Shown: positions 28,346 through 37,009 of the stretch, one piece after another
Position numbering within the stretch: the first letter of the stretch is position 1
Layout: every line of letters starts with the position of its first letter
DNA from: Thermosynechococcus sp. M98_K2018_005
Lineage (GTDB): Bacteria; Cyanobacteriota; Cyanobacteriia; Thermosynechococcales; Thermosynechococcaceae
Direction of reading: 5' to 3'
DNA length: 44,424 bases
Assembly: GCF_015295825.1 (NCBI RefSeq)
Contig: NZ_DVEH01000059.1
Location: 1-44,424 of the forward strand
Program-made: the position numbers and the translations under genes
The notes under the pieces: generated by a model
Told to the model about the DNA's origin: nothing
The model's input: the letters and a program-made list of their open reading frames with translations, nothing else
Databases searched by the model: none

Positions 28346-30877
28346 GTGCGTGTCGTCCTCATGGCTGGGGGAAGTGGTACTCGGTTGCGTCCCCTCACCT
28401 GTGATCTACCTAAGCCAATGGTGCCGGTAGTCAATCGTCCCATTGCCGAGCATATTCTCAATCTCCTGCGCCGCCATAGCCTTGATGACGTGGTCATGAC
28501 ATTGCACTATCTCCCCGATGTCGTGCGCGACTATTTTGGCGATGGGAATGAGTTTGGGGTGCACCTGAGCTATGTCGTTGAGGAAGAGCAGCCCCTTGGC
28601 ACAGCAGGCTCAGTAAAAAACATTGCCAATTTGCTAACGGATCCCTTTTTGGTAGTCAGCGGCGATAGCATTACCGATGTCGATTTAACCGATGCCCTAC
28701 GTTTTCACCAGCAGCACGGTGCTCCCGTAACCCTCATCCTTGCCCGTGTGCCTCAACCGAAGGAGTTTGGCATTGTCTTTACCGATAGCGATGGCCGCGT
28801 GCGGCGGTTTCTCGAGAAGCCCTCAGCGGGGGAAATCTTTACGGATACGGTAAATACGGGCATCTACATCCTCAGCCCTGCTGTCATGGACTACCTCAAT
28901 AGCGGCACTGAGCGGGATTTTTCGCGGGATTTGTTCCCATTGCTGTTGCAGGCGGATGTGCCGATGTATGGCTATATCACCGATGCCTACTGGTGCGATG
29001 TCGGTAGTCTGCAAACCTATCAACAGGTGCAACAGGATGCCCTCTATGGCCGCGTGCACTTGGAAATTCAGGGGCACGAAGTTCAGCCGCAAATTTGGAT
29101 AGGGCACAACACCACATTACCGCAAACGGTTCAGCTAGAGGCGCCGCTAGTCTTGGGCAATAACTGCCGCTTAGGTGCGGGGGCCACCCTTGGGGCGGGG
29201 ACGGTCTTGGGGGATCACGTGATTGTTGGCAATGGCAGTCAGTTGCGCTCAGTGGTGGCTTGGAGTGGCTGTTTTATTGGGGATGACAGTGAATTGGAGC
29301 ATTGCATTTTAGCTCGCCATATCCATGTCGATCGCCATGTAAGGCTGCATGAAGGGGTGGTTATTGGCAGTCGCTGCGTGGTCGGTGAGGAAGCCAGCCT
29401 GAGTCAGGGGGTGCGCCTTTGGCCGGGAAAACGCATTGAAGCGGGCGCCATTGTGAATGAAAGCCTGATCTGGGGCACAACGGGGCAGCGCTATCTCTTT
29501 GGGCAGCGGGGTGTGGCCGGTGTGGCCAATGTGGACATTACACCGGAGTTTGCTGTGCGGCTGGCGGCAGCCTATGCCTCAATCCTTGAGCCGGGAACTA
29601 GTGTGCTAGTGTCGCGGGATCAGCGCAATGTGTCGCGGATGGTGGCCCATGCCCTGATGTCGGGGCTGATGTCAGTGGGGATTCATGTCCTCAATTTGGA
29701 GGCGATCGCCCTGCCGATTGCCCGCTTTGCTGCCCAAACCCTTTCAGTCAGCGGCGGAATTCATGTGCGTGCTCATCCCGATCGCGCCGATCAACTGTTG
29801 ATTGAGTTTTTTGACCATAAAGGCATCAACCTGAGTAAAGCCAAAGAGCGGCAAATTGAAACCGCCTACTTCCGCGAAGATACTCGCCGTGCCTTACTTA
29901 CGGATGTTGGTGTCATGACCCATCCCAACAACTGCGTGGCCGCCTATGCCCAAGGCTTTGAAAAGTGGCTAAATACCCAACTGTTTTATGGTAGCCCCGC
30001 CAAAATTGTCATTGACTATGCCTATGCCGTTTCTGGGGTTGTCTTGCCCCAGATCCTCAGTAAGTTTGGCTGTGATGCCGTTGTTCTCAATGCCACCCTG
30101 CACCCAACCCCCGTGAACATTCTCGAGCGACAGCGACTCCTGCGGGAACTGGGACAGGTGGTGACAGCGCTGTCTGCCAGTTTGGGGGTGCAAGTCTCCG
30201 CCAATGGCGAGCGGTTCACCTTGGTGGACAATGCCGGTCAGGTGTTCAGTGATCAAGAACTCACGGCTCTAATGACCTACTTGACCCTCTTGACCCATGC
30301 GGGGGGCACCGTCGTGGTGCCGGTCACAACCTCTAGTGCCGTGGAGGCGATCGCTCACCAGCAGGGAGGACAAATTATCCGCAGTCGCACCAACCCGACT
30401 GATCTCATGGAAGCCTGCCAACACCACAGTGGCGTTGTCCTAGGGGGTTCTGCAGAAACCGGTTTTATCTTCCCGAAACTGCATCCGGGGTTTGATGCCA
30501 TGTTTACGATCGCCACCCTGATCGAATTGCTGGCATTAATTGGCAAACCCCTCACCGTCATGCGCCAAGAACTGCCCCGCGTCCACTACTATCACCGCCC
30601 AATTCGCTGTCCTTGGATTGCCAAAGGGTCACTGATGCGCCACTTGGTGGAAACCCATCCCCGCAACCACTTAAGTCTCATTGATGGCGTCAAAATTGGT
30701 GAACCCAATACGGACCATTGGGTACTGATTCTGCCCGATGCCAGTGAGCCATTGGTACACCTCTACGTCAATAGTCCCGATGCCACTTGGAGTGAGCAGA
30801 TGCTGCAACGCTATAGCCGCCGCATTGAAGAGTTTGCCCGCTTGGAACCCCTCTCAGGTGCCACAATAAAGATGTGA
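28346..30877 (+). CDS. Sugar nucleotidyltransferase fused to a degenerate phosphomannomutase-like domain
   Basis: 843 residues from a GTG at 28346 with AAAGGAG six bases before it (a TTG 18 bases upstream is disfavoured). The N-terminal domain (residues 1-235) is a sugar-1-phosphate nucleotidyltransferase with GGSGTRLRPLT, KPMVPVVNRP and the metal-binding SGDSITDVD. Residues about 245-375 are a left-handed beta-helix of hexapeptide repeats. The rest resembles phosphoglucomutase/phosphomannomutase, but its key motifs are lost. The TASHNP loop reads VRAHPD, the DGDGDR metal loop reads SANGER, and the GEESGH-type sugar loop reads GSAETGF. The first domain likely makes GDP-mannose or another NDP-sugar; the second is probably non-catalytic. 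Such fusions are known in cyanobacteria. Confidence 0.85.
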   Translation: MRVVLMAGGSGTRLRPLTCDLPKPMVPVVNRPIAEHILNLLRRHSLDDVVMTLHYLPDVVRDYFGDGNEFGVHLSYVVEEEQPLGTAGSVKNIANLLTDPFLVVSGDSITDVDLTDALRFHQQHGAPVTLILARVPQPKEFGIVFTDSDGRVRRFLEKPSAGEIFTDTVNTGIYILSPAVMDYLNSGTERDFSRDLFPLLLQADVPMYGYITDAYWCDVGSLQTYQQVQQDALYGRVHLEIQGHEVQPQIWIGHNTTLPQTVQLEAPLVLGNNCRLGAGATLGAGTVLGDHVIVGNGSQLRSVVAWSGCFIGDDSELEHCILARHIHVDRHVRLHEGVVIGSRCVVGEEASLSQGVRLWPGKRIEAGAIVNESLIWGTTGQRYLFGQRGVAGVANVDITPEFAVRLAAAYASILEPGTSVLVSRDQRNVSRMVAHALMSGLMSVGIHVLNLEAIALPIARFAAQTLSVSGGIHVRAHPDRADQLLIEFFDHKGINLSKAKERQIETAYFREDTRRALLTDVGVMTHPNNCVAAYAQGFEKWLNTQLFYGSPAKIVIDYAYAVSGVVLPQILSKFGCDAVVLNATLHPTPVNILERQRLLRELGQVVTALSASLGVQVSANGERFTLVDNAGQVFSDQELTALMTYLTLLTHAGGTVVVPVTTSSAVEAIAHQQGGQIIRSRTNPTDLMEACQHHSGVVLGGSAETGFIFPKLHPGFDAMFTIATLIELLALIGKPLTVMRQELPRVHYYHRPIRCPWIAKGSLMRHLVETHPRNHLSLIDGVKIGEPNTDHWVLILPDASEPLVHLYVNSPDATWSEQMLQRYSRRIEEFARLEPLSGATIKM

Positions 30878-30923
30878 GCAAAATCCCGTAGGATCAGGGA
30901 AAAATTTTCGCACGTTAGGCGTA

Positions 30924-32882
30924 ATGGTGGTGTTGAAAACCGAGAAAACCCAAGGGAACTTGAGCGATAAATTGCGGGGAATTGCCCGTTGGTGGTCGGA
31001 ATTCAAGATTCAAACCCGCCTCATGGCCACAGCAACCCTCGTGGTCTCGATCATCATGAGTGGCCTCACCTTCTGGGCGGTGAACACCATTCAAACCAAT
31101 GCCCACCTCAATGACACCCGCTATGGCCGCGATTTAGGGTTACTCCTAGCCGCTGACGTGGCGCCCCTTGTGGCCAAAGGGGATACCGCCGCTGTAGCTG
31201 AATTTTCCCGTAAGTTCTATGAGCGCAGTGCCAGTATTCGCTACATTCTTTATGCGGATCCTGAAGGGGAAATTTACTATGGCCTGCCCTACTCTGCCCC
31301 CCAAGTAGAAAGTGCCCTGACGTTGCGCCGTCGTATTCAACTGCCAGAGACCTACCGTGCCAGTCAAGAACCCCTCGTGCGCCAACACCAAACCCCCAAT
31401 GGCTTGGTTGCCGATGTCTTTGTCCCCCTGACCTTCAACGGCGAAAACTTAGGGGTTGTTGCCTTGGGGATTAACCCCAACCCAACATTTATTGCCTCTG
31501 CCAATCTCACGCGGGATCTCACGATCGCCGTCTTTGTCTCCCTCTGGATCATGGTGATCTTGGGGGGGGTCTTCAATGCCCTCACCATTACCCAGCCCAT
31601 TAAAGAATTGGTGCAGGGGGTAAAAAACATTGCAGCGGGGAATTTTAAGCAACGCATTAACCTGCCCTTTGGCGGTGAACTGGGGGAGTTGATCACCAGC
31701 TTTAATGACATGGCCGAGCGCCTTGCTTCCTACGAAGCCCAAAACATTGAAGAACTCCAAGCCGAGAAAGCAAAACTAGATACCTTGGTGTCCACCATTG
31801 CTGATGGGGCGATTCTCTTAGATACCGACATGCGAATTATTCTTGTCAACCCCACGGCTCAGCGCCTCTTCAACTGGGAAGGGATGAACGTCATTGGCCA
31901 AAATGCCCTCAACTGCTTTCCAGCGCCGGTGTGCGAAAGGCTGACCTGTCCCCTTTACAAAGCCTCTCGCGGCGAGTCAGAGGGGGGAGAATTTCGGGTG
32001 ACGCTGCAAGAACCTAGCTCGCGATCAGTCCGGATTCTGCTGACAACGGTTATGGATGTGCAGCGGGAAAAACCCAAGGGCATTGCGATTACGATTCAGG
32101 ACATTACCCGTGAGGTGGAACTCAACGAAGCCAAAGCGCAATTGATTAGTAATGTCTCCCACGAATTGCGCACACCCCTATTCAATATCAAATCGATCAT
32201 CGAAACCATTCAAGAGTACGGCAGCAGCCTCAGTGAAAAAGAGCAACAGGAATTCCTCGAAACCGCTAACCACGAGACCGATCGCCTGACTCGTCTTGTG
32301 AATGATTTCCTCGATATTTCCCGCCTCGAATCGGGTCGCCCCTATCAATTTGGCTCGGTACAGATGGCGCAGGTGATTGATCAGATCATGCGCACCTACC
32401 AACTCAATGCTGCCAATAAATCTATTACCCTAACTGCTGAAGTGGAAAATCCCCTGCCACCGGTTTGGGGCAACTACGATCTGCTCATTGGTGCGCTCAC
32501 TAACTTGGTGGGCAATGCCTTGAAGTTTACCCCCGAAAATGGACGGGTGACGATTCGTGCCTATGTCTGGCATCCCCCTAGCGATCCAGAGCAGGAACGA
32601 GTGCGCATTGAGGTCGCCGACACGGGTATGGGGATTGCCCCAGAGGATCAACCCCGTGTCTTTGAACGCTTTTTCCGCGTTGAGAATCGCGTGCATACCC
32701 TAGAGGGGACAGGGCTGGGGTTGGCCATTGTCCAAGATATTATCCACAAGCACAATACACAAATTCATTTAATTAGTGAACTGGGGGTCGGCAGTACCTT
32801 TTGGTTTGATTTGGCCATTGATGAATCTGCCCTCGTTGATCATCCTGATGGCACTGCTGAAACAGCGCTGCCCCCCACTTGA
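30924..32882 (+). CDS. nblS: Sensor histidine kinase NblS/Hik33 (DspA)
   Basis: Membrane-bound sensor kinase that controls responses to high light, cold and nutrient stress, mostly through the response regulator RpaB. 652 residues. A transmembrane helix lies at about 33-53, followed by a sensory loop of about 140 residues and a second helix at about 195-218. Then come HAMP, a PAS domain (ADGAILLDTDMRIILVN), the HisKA motif SNVSHELRTPLFN (phospho-His near 413) and the HATPase motifs LVGNALKFTPENG, DTGMGIAPED and GTGLGLAIVQDI. The domain order and the N-terminal sequence are typical of the single conserved cyanobacterial/chloroplast Hik33 family. It begins 46 bases after the preceding gene. Confidence 0.92.
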   Translation: MVVLKTEKTQGNLSDKLRGIARWWSEFKIQTRLMATATLVVSIIMSGLTFWAVNTIQTNAHLNDTRYGRDLGLLLAADVAPLVAKGDTAAVAEFSRKFYERSASIRYILYADPEGEIYYGLPYSAPQVESALTLRRRIQLPETYRASQEPLVRQHQTPNGLVADVFVPLTFNGENLGVVALGINPNPTFIASANLTRDLTIAVFVSLWIMVILGGVFNALTITQPIKELVQGVKNIAAGNFKQRINLPFGGELGELITSFNDMAERLASYEAQNIEELQAEKAKLDTLVSTIADGAILLDTDMRIILVNPTAQRLFNWEGMNVIGQNALNCFPAPVCERLTCPLYKASRGESEGGEFRVTLQEPSSRSVRILLTTVMDVQREKPKGIAITIQDITREVELNEAKAQLISNVSHELRTPLFNIKSIIETIQEYGSSLSEKEQQEFLETANHETDRLTRLVNDFLDISRLESGRPYQFGSVQMAQVIDQIMRTYQLNAANKSITLTAEVENPLPPVWGNYDLLIGALTNLVGNALKFTPENGRVTIRAYVWHPPSDPEQERVRIEVADTGMGIAPEDQPRVFERFFRVENRVHTLEGTGLGLAIVQDIIHKHNTQIHLISELGVGSTFWFDLAIDESALVDHPDGTAETALPPT

Positions 32883-32944
32883 AACACATTGATAGGGGGA
32901 TGAGGGCGATCGCCTCGCCTTGCCAACAACCACACGTGCTCTGC

Positions 32945-32950
32945 TAAAAT
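32945..32950 (+). promoter_or_regulatory. Extended -10 promoter candidate ahead of tpsB
   Basis: TGC followed by TAAAAT (32945-32950) is an extended -10 box. TTGCCA at 32920-32925 would be a -35 at a long 19-base spacing. Transcription would start near 32957 and give tpsB a leader of about 150 bases. That leader contains the four-codon frame ATG GTT GCT TAG and the tandem repeat at 33018-33061. Alternatively, the TTGACA at 33037-33042 inside the repeat is the real -35, but no good -10 stands 16-18 bases after it. Confidence 0.4.
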
Positions 32951-33017
32951 CTGAGGGCAAGAATCAATAACTCCTCACGCCAATGGTTGCTTAGGCTTGG
33001 CCCTTAGGAAGAAAAAT

Positions 33018-33061
33018 ACAGATTTCTGTATTGATTTTGACAGATTTCTGTATTGATTTTG
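33018..33061 (+). repeat. Perfect tandem 22-base repeat containing a dyad
   Basis: The 22-base unit starting ACAGATTTCTGTATTG and ending ATTTTG occurs twice back to back, without a mismatch (33018-33039 and 33040-33061). Each unit contains the inverted repeat ACAGA TT TCTGT. In the first copy the arms extend to eight bases (AATACAGA/TCTGTATT, 33015-33032). The centres are 22 bases apart, about two helical turns, and the junction forms a perfect TTGACA. It ends 44 bases before the tpsB start and looks like a double operator. Confidence 0.75.
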
Positions 33062-33105
33062 CTGCTCTATCTAAAACCGAATAACTAAGCATTGAGGCTG
33101 AGGAC

Positions 33106-34830
33106 GTGAAAACAAACTTATTTACACCCGTTGCCCTTCTCTCTATTCTCGGCAGTACGGGAACGGTGTTACCTGCTTTAGGGATTCCGATTATCACTCC
33201 CACCCAACAGGATATTCAGCCCCCCCTACCGGATCCGCCGCCCCTACCCCCCACCTCGCCGCCTGTTCTTGAACCACCCCCTTCACCCCCTAGCCCGCCC
33301 CCCGAGTCGGAAAGTGTTTTAATACCTGTACAAAAAATTGTTGTTGCAGGTAGTACTCTCTTTGGGCCTGCGGAATTTGATCCAATTATCAAGCCCCTCG
33401 AAGGACGACAGGTGACGCTTGCAGAGCTACAGGGTGCTGCTGATGCAATTACAAAACTCTATCTCGAGGGGGGCTATTTGACCTCTCGCGCCGTTTTAGG
33501 CGAGCAGGTGGCACGGGATGGGGTGATCACGATTCAAGTGCTTGAAGGCCGCCTAGAGAACATTCGTATTGAAGGGAATAAAGGGATTATCCAGCGCTAT
33601 ATTCGCAGCCGTATTGCCCTCGGTGCCGGCGTGCCTCTCAACTCCAATCGTCTGGAAGAGCAGTTGCGGCTGTTGCGAACGGATCCTCTCTTTGCCAATC
33701 TTTCTGCTAGTCTGCGACCCAGCACGACGCCCCAGGACAGTATCTTGGTGGTACGGGTGGTACCTGCCCGCTGGTTTAATGCCGCTTTTGGTCTGGATAA
33801 CAATACGCCGCCAGCGATCGCCCCGGATCGGGCCACGGCCTTTTTGGGATACAACAACCTCAGTGGTCGCGGCGATAGTGTCTATGGCTCCTACGCCATC
33901 GGTAATAACCTAGGCACGTTTGACTGGGGAGCGTCCAACACTGTGGAGTTTGGCTACAGCCTGCCCCTCAATGCGATGAATGGCACACTTACCATTCGCA
34001 CCGTACAAGCAGACAGCGAAATTACCCGCCCCCCTGCCCTTGCTGCTTTTAATATTCGCAGTGAGTCTTCTATTTACCAAGCCAGTTTTCGCCAGCCGGT
34101 GATGCGCAATATCCGCGAGGAACTGGCTTTTGGCATTGGCTTCTTGATGCAGTCGGCACAGACCTTTGTTTTGGGAGTGCCAGCCCCCATTTCCATTGGT
34201 TCTGATCCATCGGGCTATAGTGCGACCCGTGTTCTAGAAGTGAGTCAAGAATATATCCGCCGTGATCCCCAAGGGGCATGGGTCTTTCGCTCGCAGTTCA
34301 ACTTTGGCCTGCCCATCTTTGGCGCCACGGAAAACCCCAGTCCGACCCCTGATGGTACTTTTTTTAGCTGGCTGGGACAGGGACAGCGGCTGCAACGCCT
34401 TTGGGCAGACCACTTCTTGATTTTGCGCACCGATGTGCAACTGAGTCCCAATAGTCTGCTCCCCTTTCACCAATTTGTGATTGGGGGTCCCCTGTCGGTG
34501 CGGGGTTACTCGACCAATACTCTCTCTGGGGATAATGGCCTGCGGTTCTCTGGGGAAGCCCGTTTTCCCGTGCTGCGCACTGCCAATCGTCGCCCAATTA
34601 TTTCCATTGGGCCGCTGTTTGATCTGGGGGTGGTCTGGAACAATAGCCGTAACCCTGGGGGTGCAGTGCCCGATAATGTGATTGCCGGCCTAGGCATGGG
34701 ACTCTTGGTGCAACCGACGCCCAACTTAGACATTCAGTTCCAGTACGCGACACCATTGATTGATCTGCCCGGTCAAACCCGTAGTTTGCAGTCCGATGGC
34801 ATTTACTTTTCGTTGACGGTGCGTCCCTAG
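33106..34830 (+). CDS. TpsB/FhaC-type outer-membrane translocator
   Basis: 574-residue outer-membrane protein of the ShlB/FhaC/HecB family, the pore of two-partner secretion and a relative of Omp85. GTG start at 33106 with GAGG-type purines before it. Order: signal peptide to about residue 26; a strongly proline-rich linker (about residues 33-66); a POTRA domain with [11 protein letters not shown] and the [14 protein letters not shown] segment (about 75-150); a second POTRA with IRIEGNKG; and a C-terminal barrel with the family motif [13 protein letters not shown] and RFPVLR. It ends in an aromatic/basic strand (YFSLTVRP). No TpsA-type exoprotein gene is adjacent, so the cargo is unknown. The stop shares CTAG with trpA on the opposite strand. 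Confidence 0.87.
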   Translation: MKTNLFTPVALLSILGSTGTVLPALGIPIITPTQQDIQPPLPDPPPLPPTSPPVLEPPPSPPSPPPESESVLIPVQKIVVAGSTLFGPAEFDPIIKPLEGRQVTLAELQGAADAITKLYLEGGYLTSRAVLGEQVARDGVITIQVLEGRLENIRIEGNKGIIQRYIRSRIALGAGVPLNSNRLEEQLRLLRTDPLFANLSASLRPSTTPQDSILVVRVVPARWFNAAFGLDNNTPPAIAPDRATAFLGYNNLSGRGDSVYGSYAIGNNLGTFDWGASNTVEFGYSLPLNAMNGTLTIRTVQADSEITRPPALAAFNIRSESSIYQASFRQPVMRNIREELAFGIGFLMQSAQTFVLGVPAPISIGSDPSGYSATRVLEVSQEYIRRDPQGAWVFRSQFNFGLPIFGATENPSPTPDGTFFSWLGQGQRLQRLWADHFLILRTDVQLSPNSLLPFHQFVIGGPLSVRGYSTNTLSGDNGLRFSGEARFPVLRTANRRPIISIGPLFDLGVVWNNSRNPGGAVPDNVIAGLGMGLLVQPTPNLDIQFQYATPLIDLPGQTRSLQSDGIYFSLTVRP

Positions 34831-35627
34831 GGTCTATCGAGGGCGGCGCGGAGTGATTGACAAAATTCGGTGACGGCAGCAACCCCCTGATCTGGTTCCG
34901 CTAGACGTTTGACAAAGGCACTGCCGACAATGGCAGCATCGGCGCCCCAATCGCGCACTTGGCGGGCATGCTCTGGACTGGCAATGCCAAACCCGACACC
35001 AATGGGCTTGGGCGTGATTTGGCGTAGGGTATGTAACAGTTCCTGAACCCGAGTGGCCATTTCTTGGCGCATGCCAGTGACACCCGTGGTGCTGACAAGG
35101 TAAATAAATCCTTGGGAAGCGGTGGCGATCGCCTGCATCCGTTCGGTCGATGTGGTGGGTGCAATCAGCAGTGTCAATTCCAAGCCTAAATTCGCTGTCT
35201 GTGCGAGAACTGGTTCCGCTTCCTCAAGGGGCAAATCAGGAATCACTAATCCCTTGATCCCGGCTTGGGCAACCGCTTTCAGAAATGAAGAGACCCCCCG
35301 ATGGTAGATGGGATTGTAGTAGGTAAATAAAATGAGCGGCGCCCCCAGTTGGCGGTGCAAGTCCGTTGTCATTTCTAAGACCGCCTCGAGGCGAGTTCCC
35401 CGTTGCAGGGCGCGGGTGGCGGCTGCCTGAATCACGGGACCATCGGCCAAGGGATCAGAATAGGGCATTCCCAGTTCAATCATATCTGCGCCATGGGCAT
35501 CCAAGGCTTTGAGGGCAGCAACCGTGGTCTCTAAATCAGGATCGCCGGCGGTCAAAAAGGGAATCAGGGCACAGCGTTGACGGGCACGACATTGCTCAAA
35601 GCGTTCAGAAATTGTAGGCACAGTCAC
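34827..35627 (-). CDS. trpA: Tryptophan synthase alpha subunit
   Basis: 266 residues, (beta/alpha)8 barrel that cleaves indole-3-glycerol phosphate to indole. Conserved blocks are FLTAGDPD, the catalytic Glu in [20 protein letters not shown], the catalytic-Asp region [11 protein letters not shown], and the phosphate loop [11 protein letters not shown] with [12 protein letters not shown]. Length is normal. It stands alone, as is common for cyanobacterial trp genes. ATG at 35627; the 3' end shares the four bases CTAG with tpsB. Confidence 0.96.
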   Translation of the reverse strand: MTVPTISERFEQCRARQRCALIPFLTAGDPDLETTVAALKALDAHGADMIELGMPYSDPLADGPVIQAAATRALQRGTRLEAVLEMTTDLHRQLGAPLILFTYYNPIYHRGVSSFLKAVAQAGIKGLVIPDLPLEEAEPVLAQTANLGLELTLLIAPTTSTERMQAIATASQGFIYLVSTTGVTGMRQEMATRVQELLHTLRQITPKPIGVGFGIASPEHARQVRDWGADAAIVGSAFVKRLAEPDQGVAAVTEFCQSLRAALDRP

Positions 35628-35734
35628 GGGCAGTCGCTCTCAAAGATGCATAACAATTGTGCCAGATTGGAGACAGCCCTTTTCTAGAATATGAGATACG
35701 GATAGTGGCCGATGCCAGTGAGGGTCATCTAAGC

Positions 35735-37009
35735 GTGAGTTGGTGGCGTTTTCTCCCCTTTGGCGATCGCCGGCGGCGCAGCAAAGCGGTTGGCGACCTG
35801 CGGCAGTGGACCCTAGAAGCGCGATTGCTCCACTGGTTGACCCTAGTGTGGATTGGTCTTGGGTTGGTCGTTCTCTTTTCCGCTAGTTTTCCCGTGGGCT
35901 TGGCCGAAACAGGGGATGGGCTGTACTACTTTACGCGCCAGTTGCTGTGGCTTGCCCTTGGCTGGGCAGGGTTTCAACTGTTTCTACGGCTCCCGCTGCG
36001 GCGATCGCTCCAGATGGCCATTCCAGGCTTCTTTTTGTTTTTGCTGCTGATCTGGGCAACACGTCTACCGGGGGTTGGGACAACGGTAATGGGCGCCACC
36101 CGCTGGATTAGTATTGGCCCTTTTCAACTCCAGCCCTCGGAGATGATGAAGCCTTTTTTAGTCCTGCAAGCGTCTTGGGTGTTTAGTTCTTGGCAGCGGC
36201 TGCACCTGAAGGCACGTTGTTTTTGGTTAACGGCCTTTGCCCTGACGCTGCTGGGGATTTTGATTCAACCGAACCTCAGTACCACGGCCCTCTGTGGCAT
36301 GACGTTATGGCTGATGGCTCTTGGTGCGGGTTTCCCCTTGGCACCCCTGCTGTTAACAGCCATGAGTGGTTTGGGCTTGGCAGGCCTCAGCATCAGCATT
36401 AACGAGTATCAACGGCGGCGGGTCATGTCCTTCCTCAATCCTTGGGCAGATGCGATGGGGGATGGCTACCAACTGGTGCAGAGTCTCTTGGCCGTTGCCT
36501 CGGGGGGAGGGTTGGGCACCGGCTATGGCTTTTCACAGCAAAAGCTCTCCTATTTACCCATCCAGCACACGGATTTCATTTTTGCGGTCTATGCCGAGGA
36601 AATGGGGCTATTGGGGTGCCTCTTGCTCCTAGGACTGCTGGCGGCCTACGGTTGGCTGGGAATGCGGGTGGTCAATCAGGGGCGGGATCCCCTGATCCAG
36701 CTCATTGCCTTGGGGGCAACGGTGATCATGCTCCTACAAGCCCTAATCAATATAGGTGTCGCCATTGGTATCTTGCCAACAACGGGATTACCCTTTCCCC
36801 TCTTTAGCTATGGCGGTAGCTCAATTATGGCCAGTATGGCAATCGCTGGACTGTTGATTCGCTGTGCCCGTGAAGGACAGCAGGCAGAGGTGATTGCCTT
36901 CCCCGGTGCTACTCGCCCCACAATTTCCAGAACCAGTCGCCGCCGTGCTGCTCCCGTGGTTCCCCTGCGTCCCGAAGGGATCAATCGCTATTCTTCACGC
37001 AAACCCTAG
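35735..37009 (+). CDS. ftsW: Cell-division peptidoglycan polymerase FtsW (SEDS family)
   Basis: About 424 residues from a GTG at 35735; the frame is open back to 35657 and a GTG at 35705 is also possible, so the start is uncertain. Ten hydrophobic segments of the SEDS family, which polymerises lipid II with a partner penicillin-binding protein. Typical motifs are GATRWISIGPFQLQPSEMMK, the catalytic-Asp region NPWADAMGDGYQLVQSLLAVASGG, the QHTDFIFAVYAEEMG loop and GLPFPLFSYGGSS near the end. The first-loop residues favour FtsW over RodA. A basic C-terminal tail follows. The stop overlaps that of phoX by the four bases CTAG. Confidence 0.88.
   Translation: MSWWRFLPFGDRRRRSKAVGDLRQWTLEARLLHWLTLVWIGLGLVVLFSASFPVGLAETGDGLYYFTRQLLWLALGWAGFQLFLRLPLRRSLQMAIPGFFLFLLLIWATRLPGVGTTVMGATRWISIGPFQLQPSEMMKPFLVLQASWVFSSWQRLHLKARCFWLTAFALTLLGILIQPNLSTTALCGMTLWLMALGAGFPLAPLLLTAMSGLGLAGLSISINEYQRRRVMSFLNPWADAMGDGYQLVQSLLAVASGGGLGTGYGFSQQKLSYLPIQHTDFIFAVYAEEMGLLGCLLLLGLLAAYGWLGMRVVNQGRDPLIQLIALGATVIMLLQALINIGVAIGILPTTGLPFPLFSYGGSSIMASMAIAGLLIRCAREGQQAEVIAFPGATRPTISRTSRRRAAPVVPLRPEGINRYSSRKP

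Noticed and set aside
32970-32980. ACTCCTCACGC, close to the ultraconserved Yfr1 small-RNA word
   Set aside because: One base differs, and the flanking hairpin and U-tail terminator of Yfr1 are missing; more likely part of the tpsB leader.
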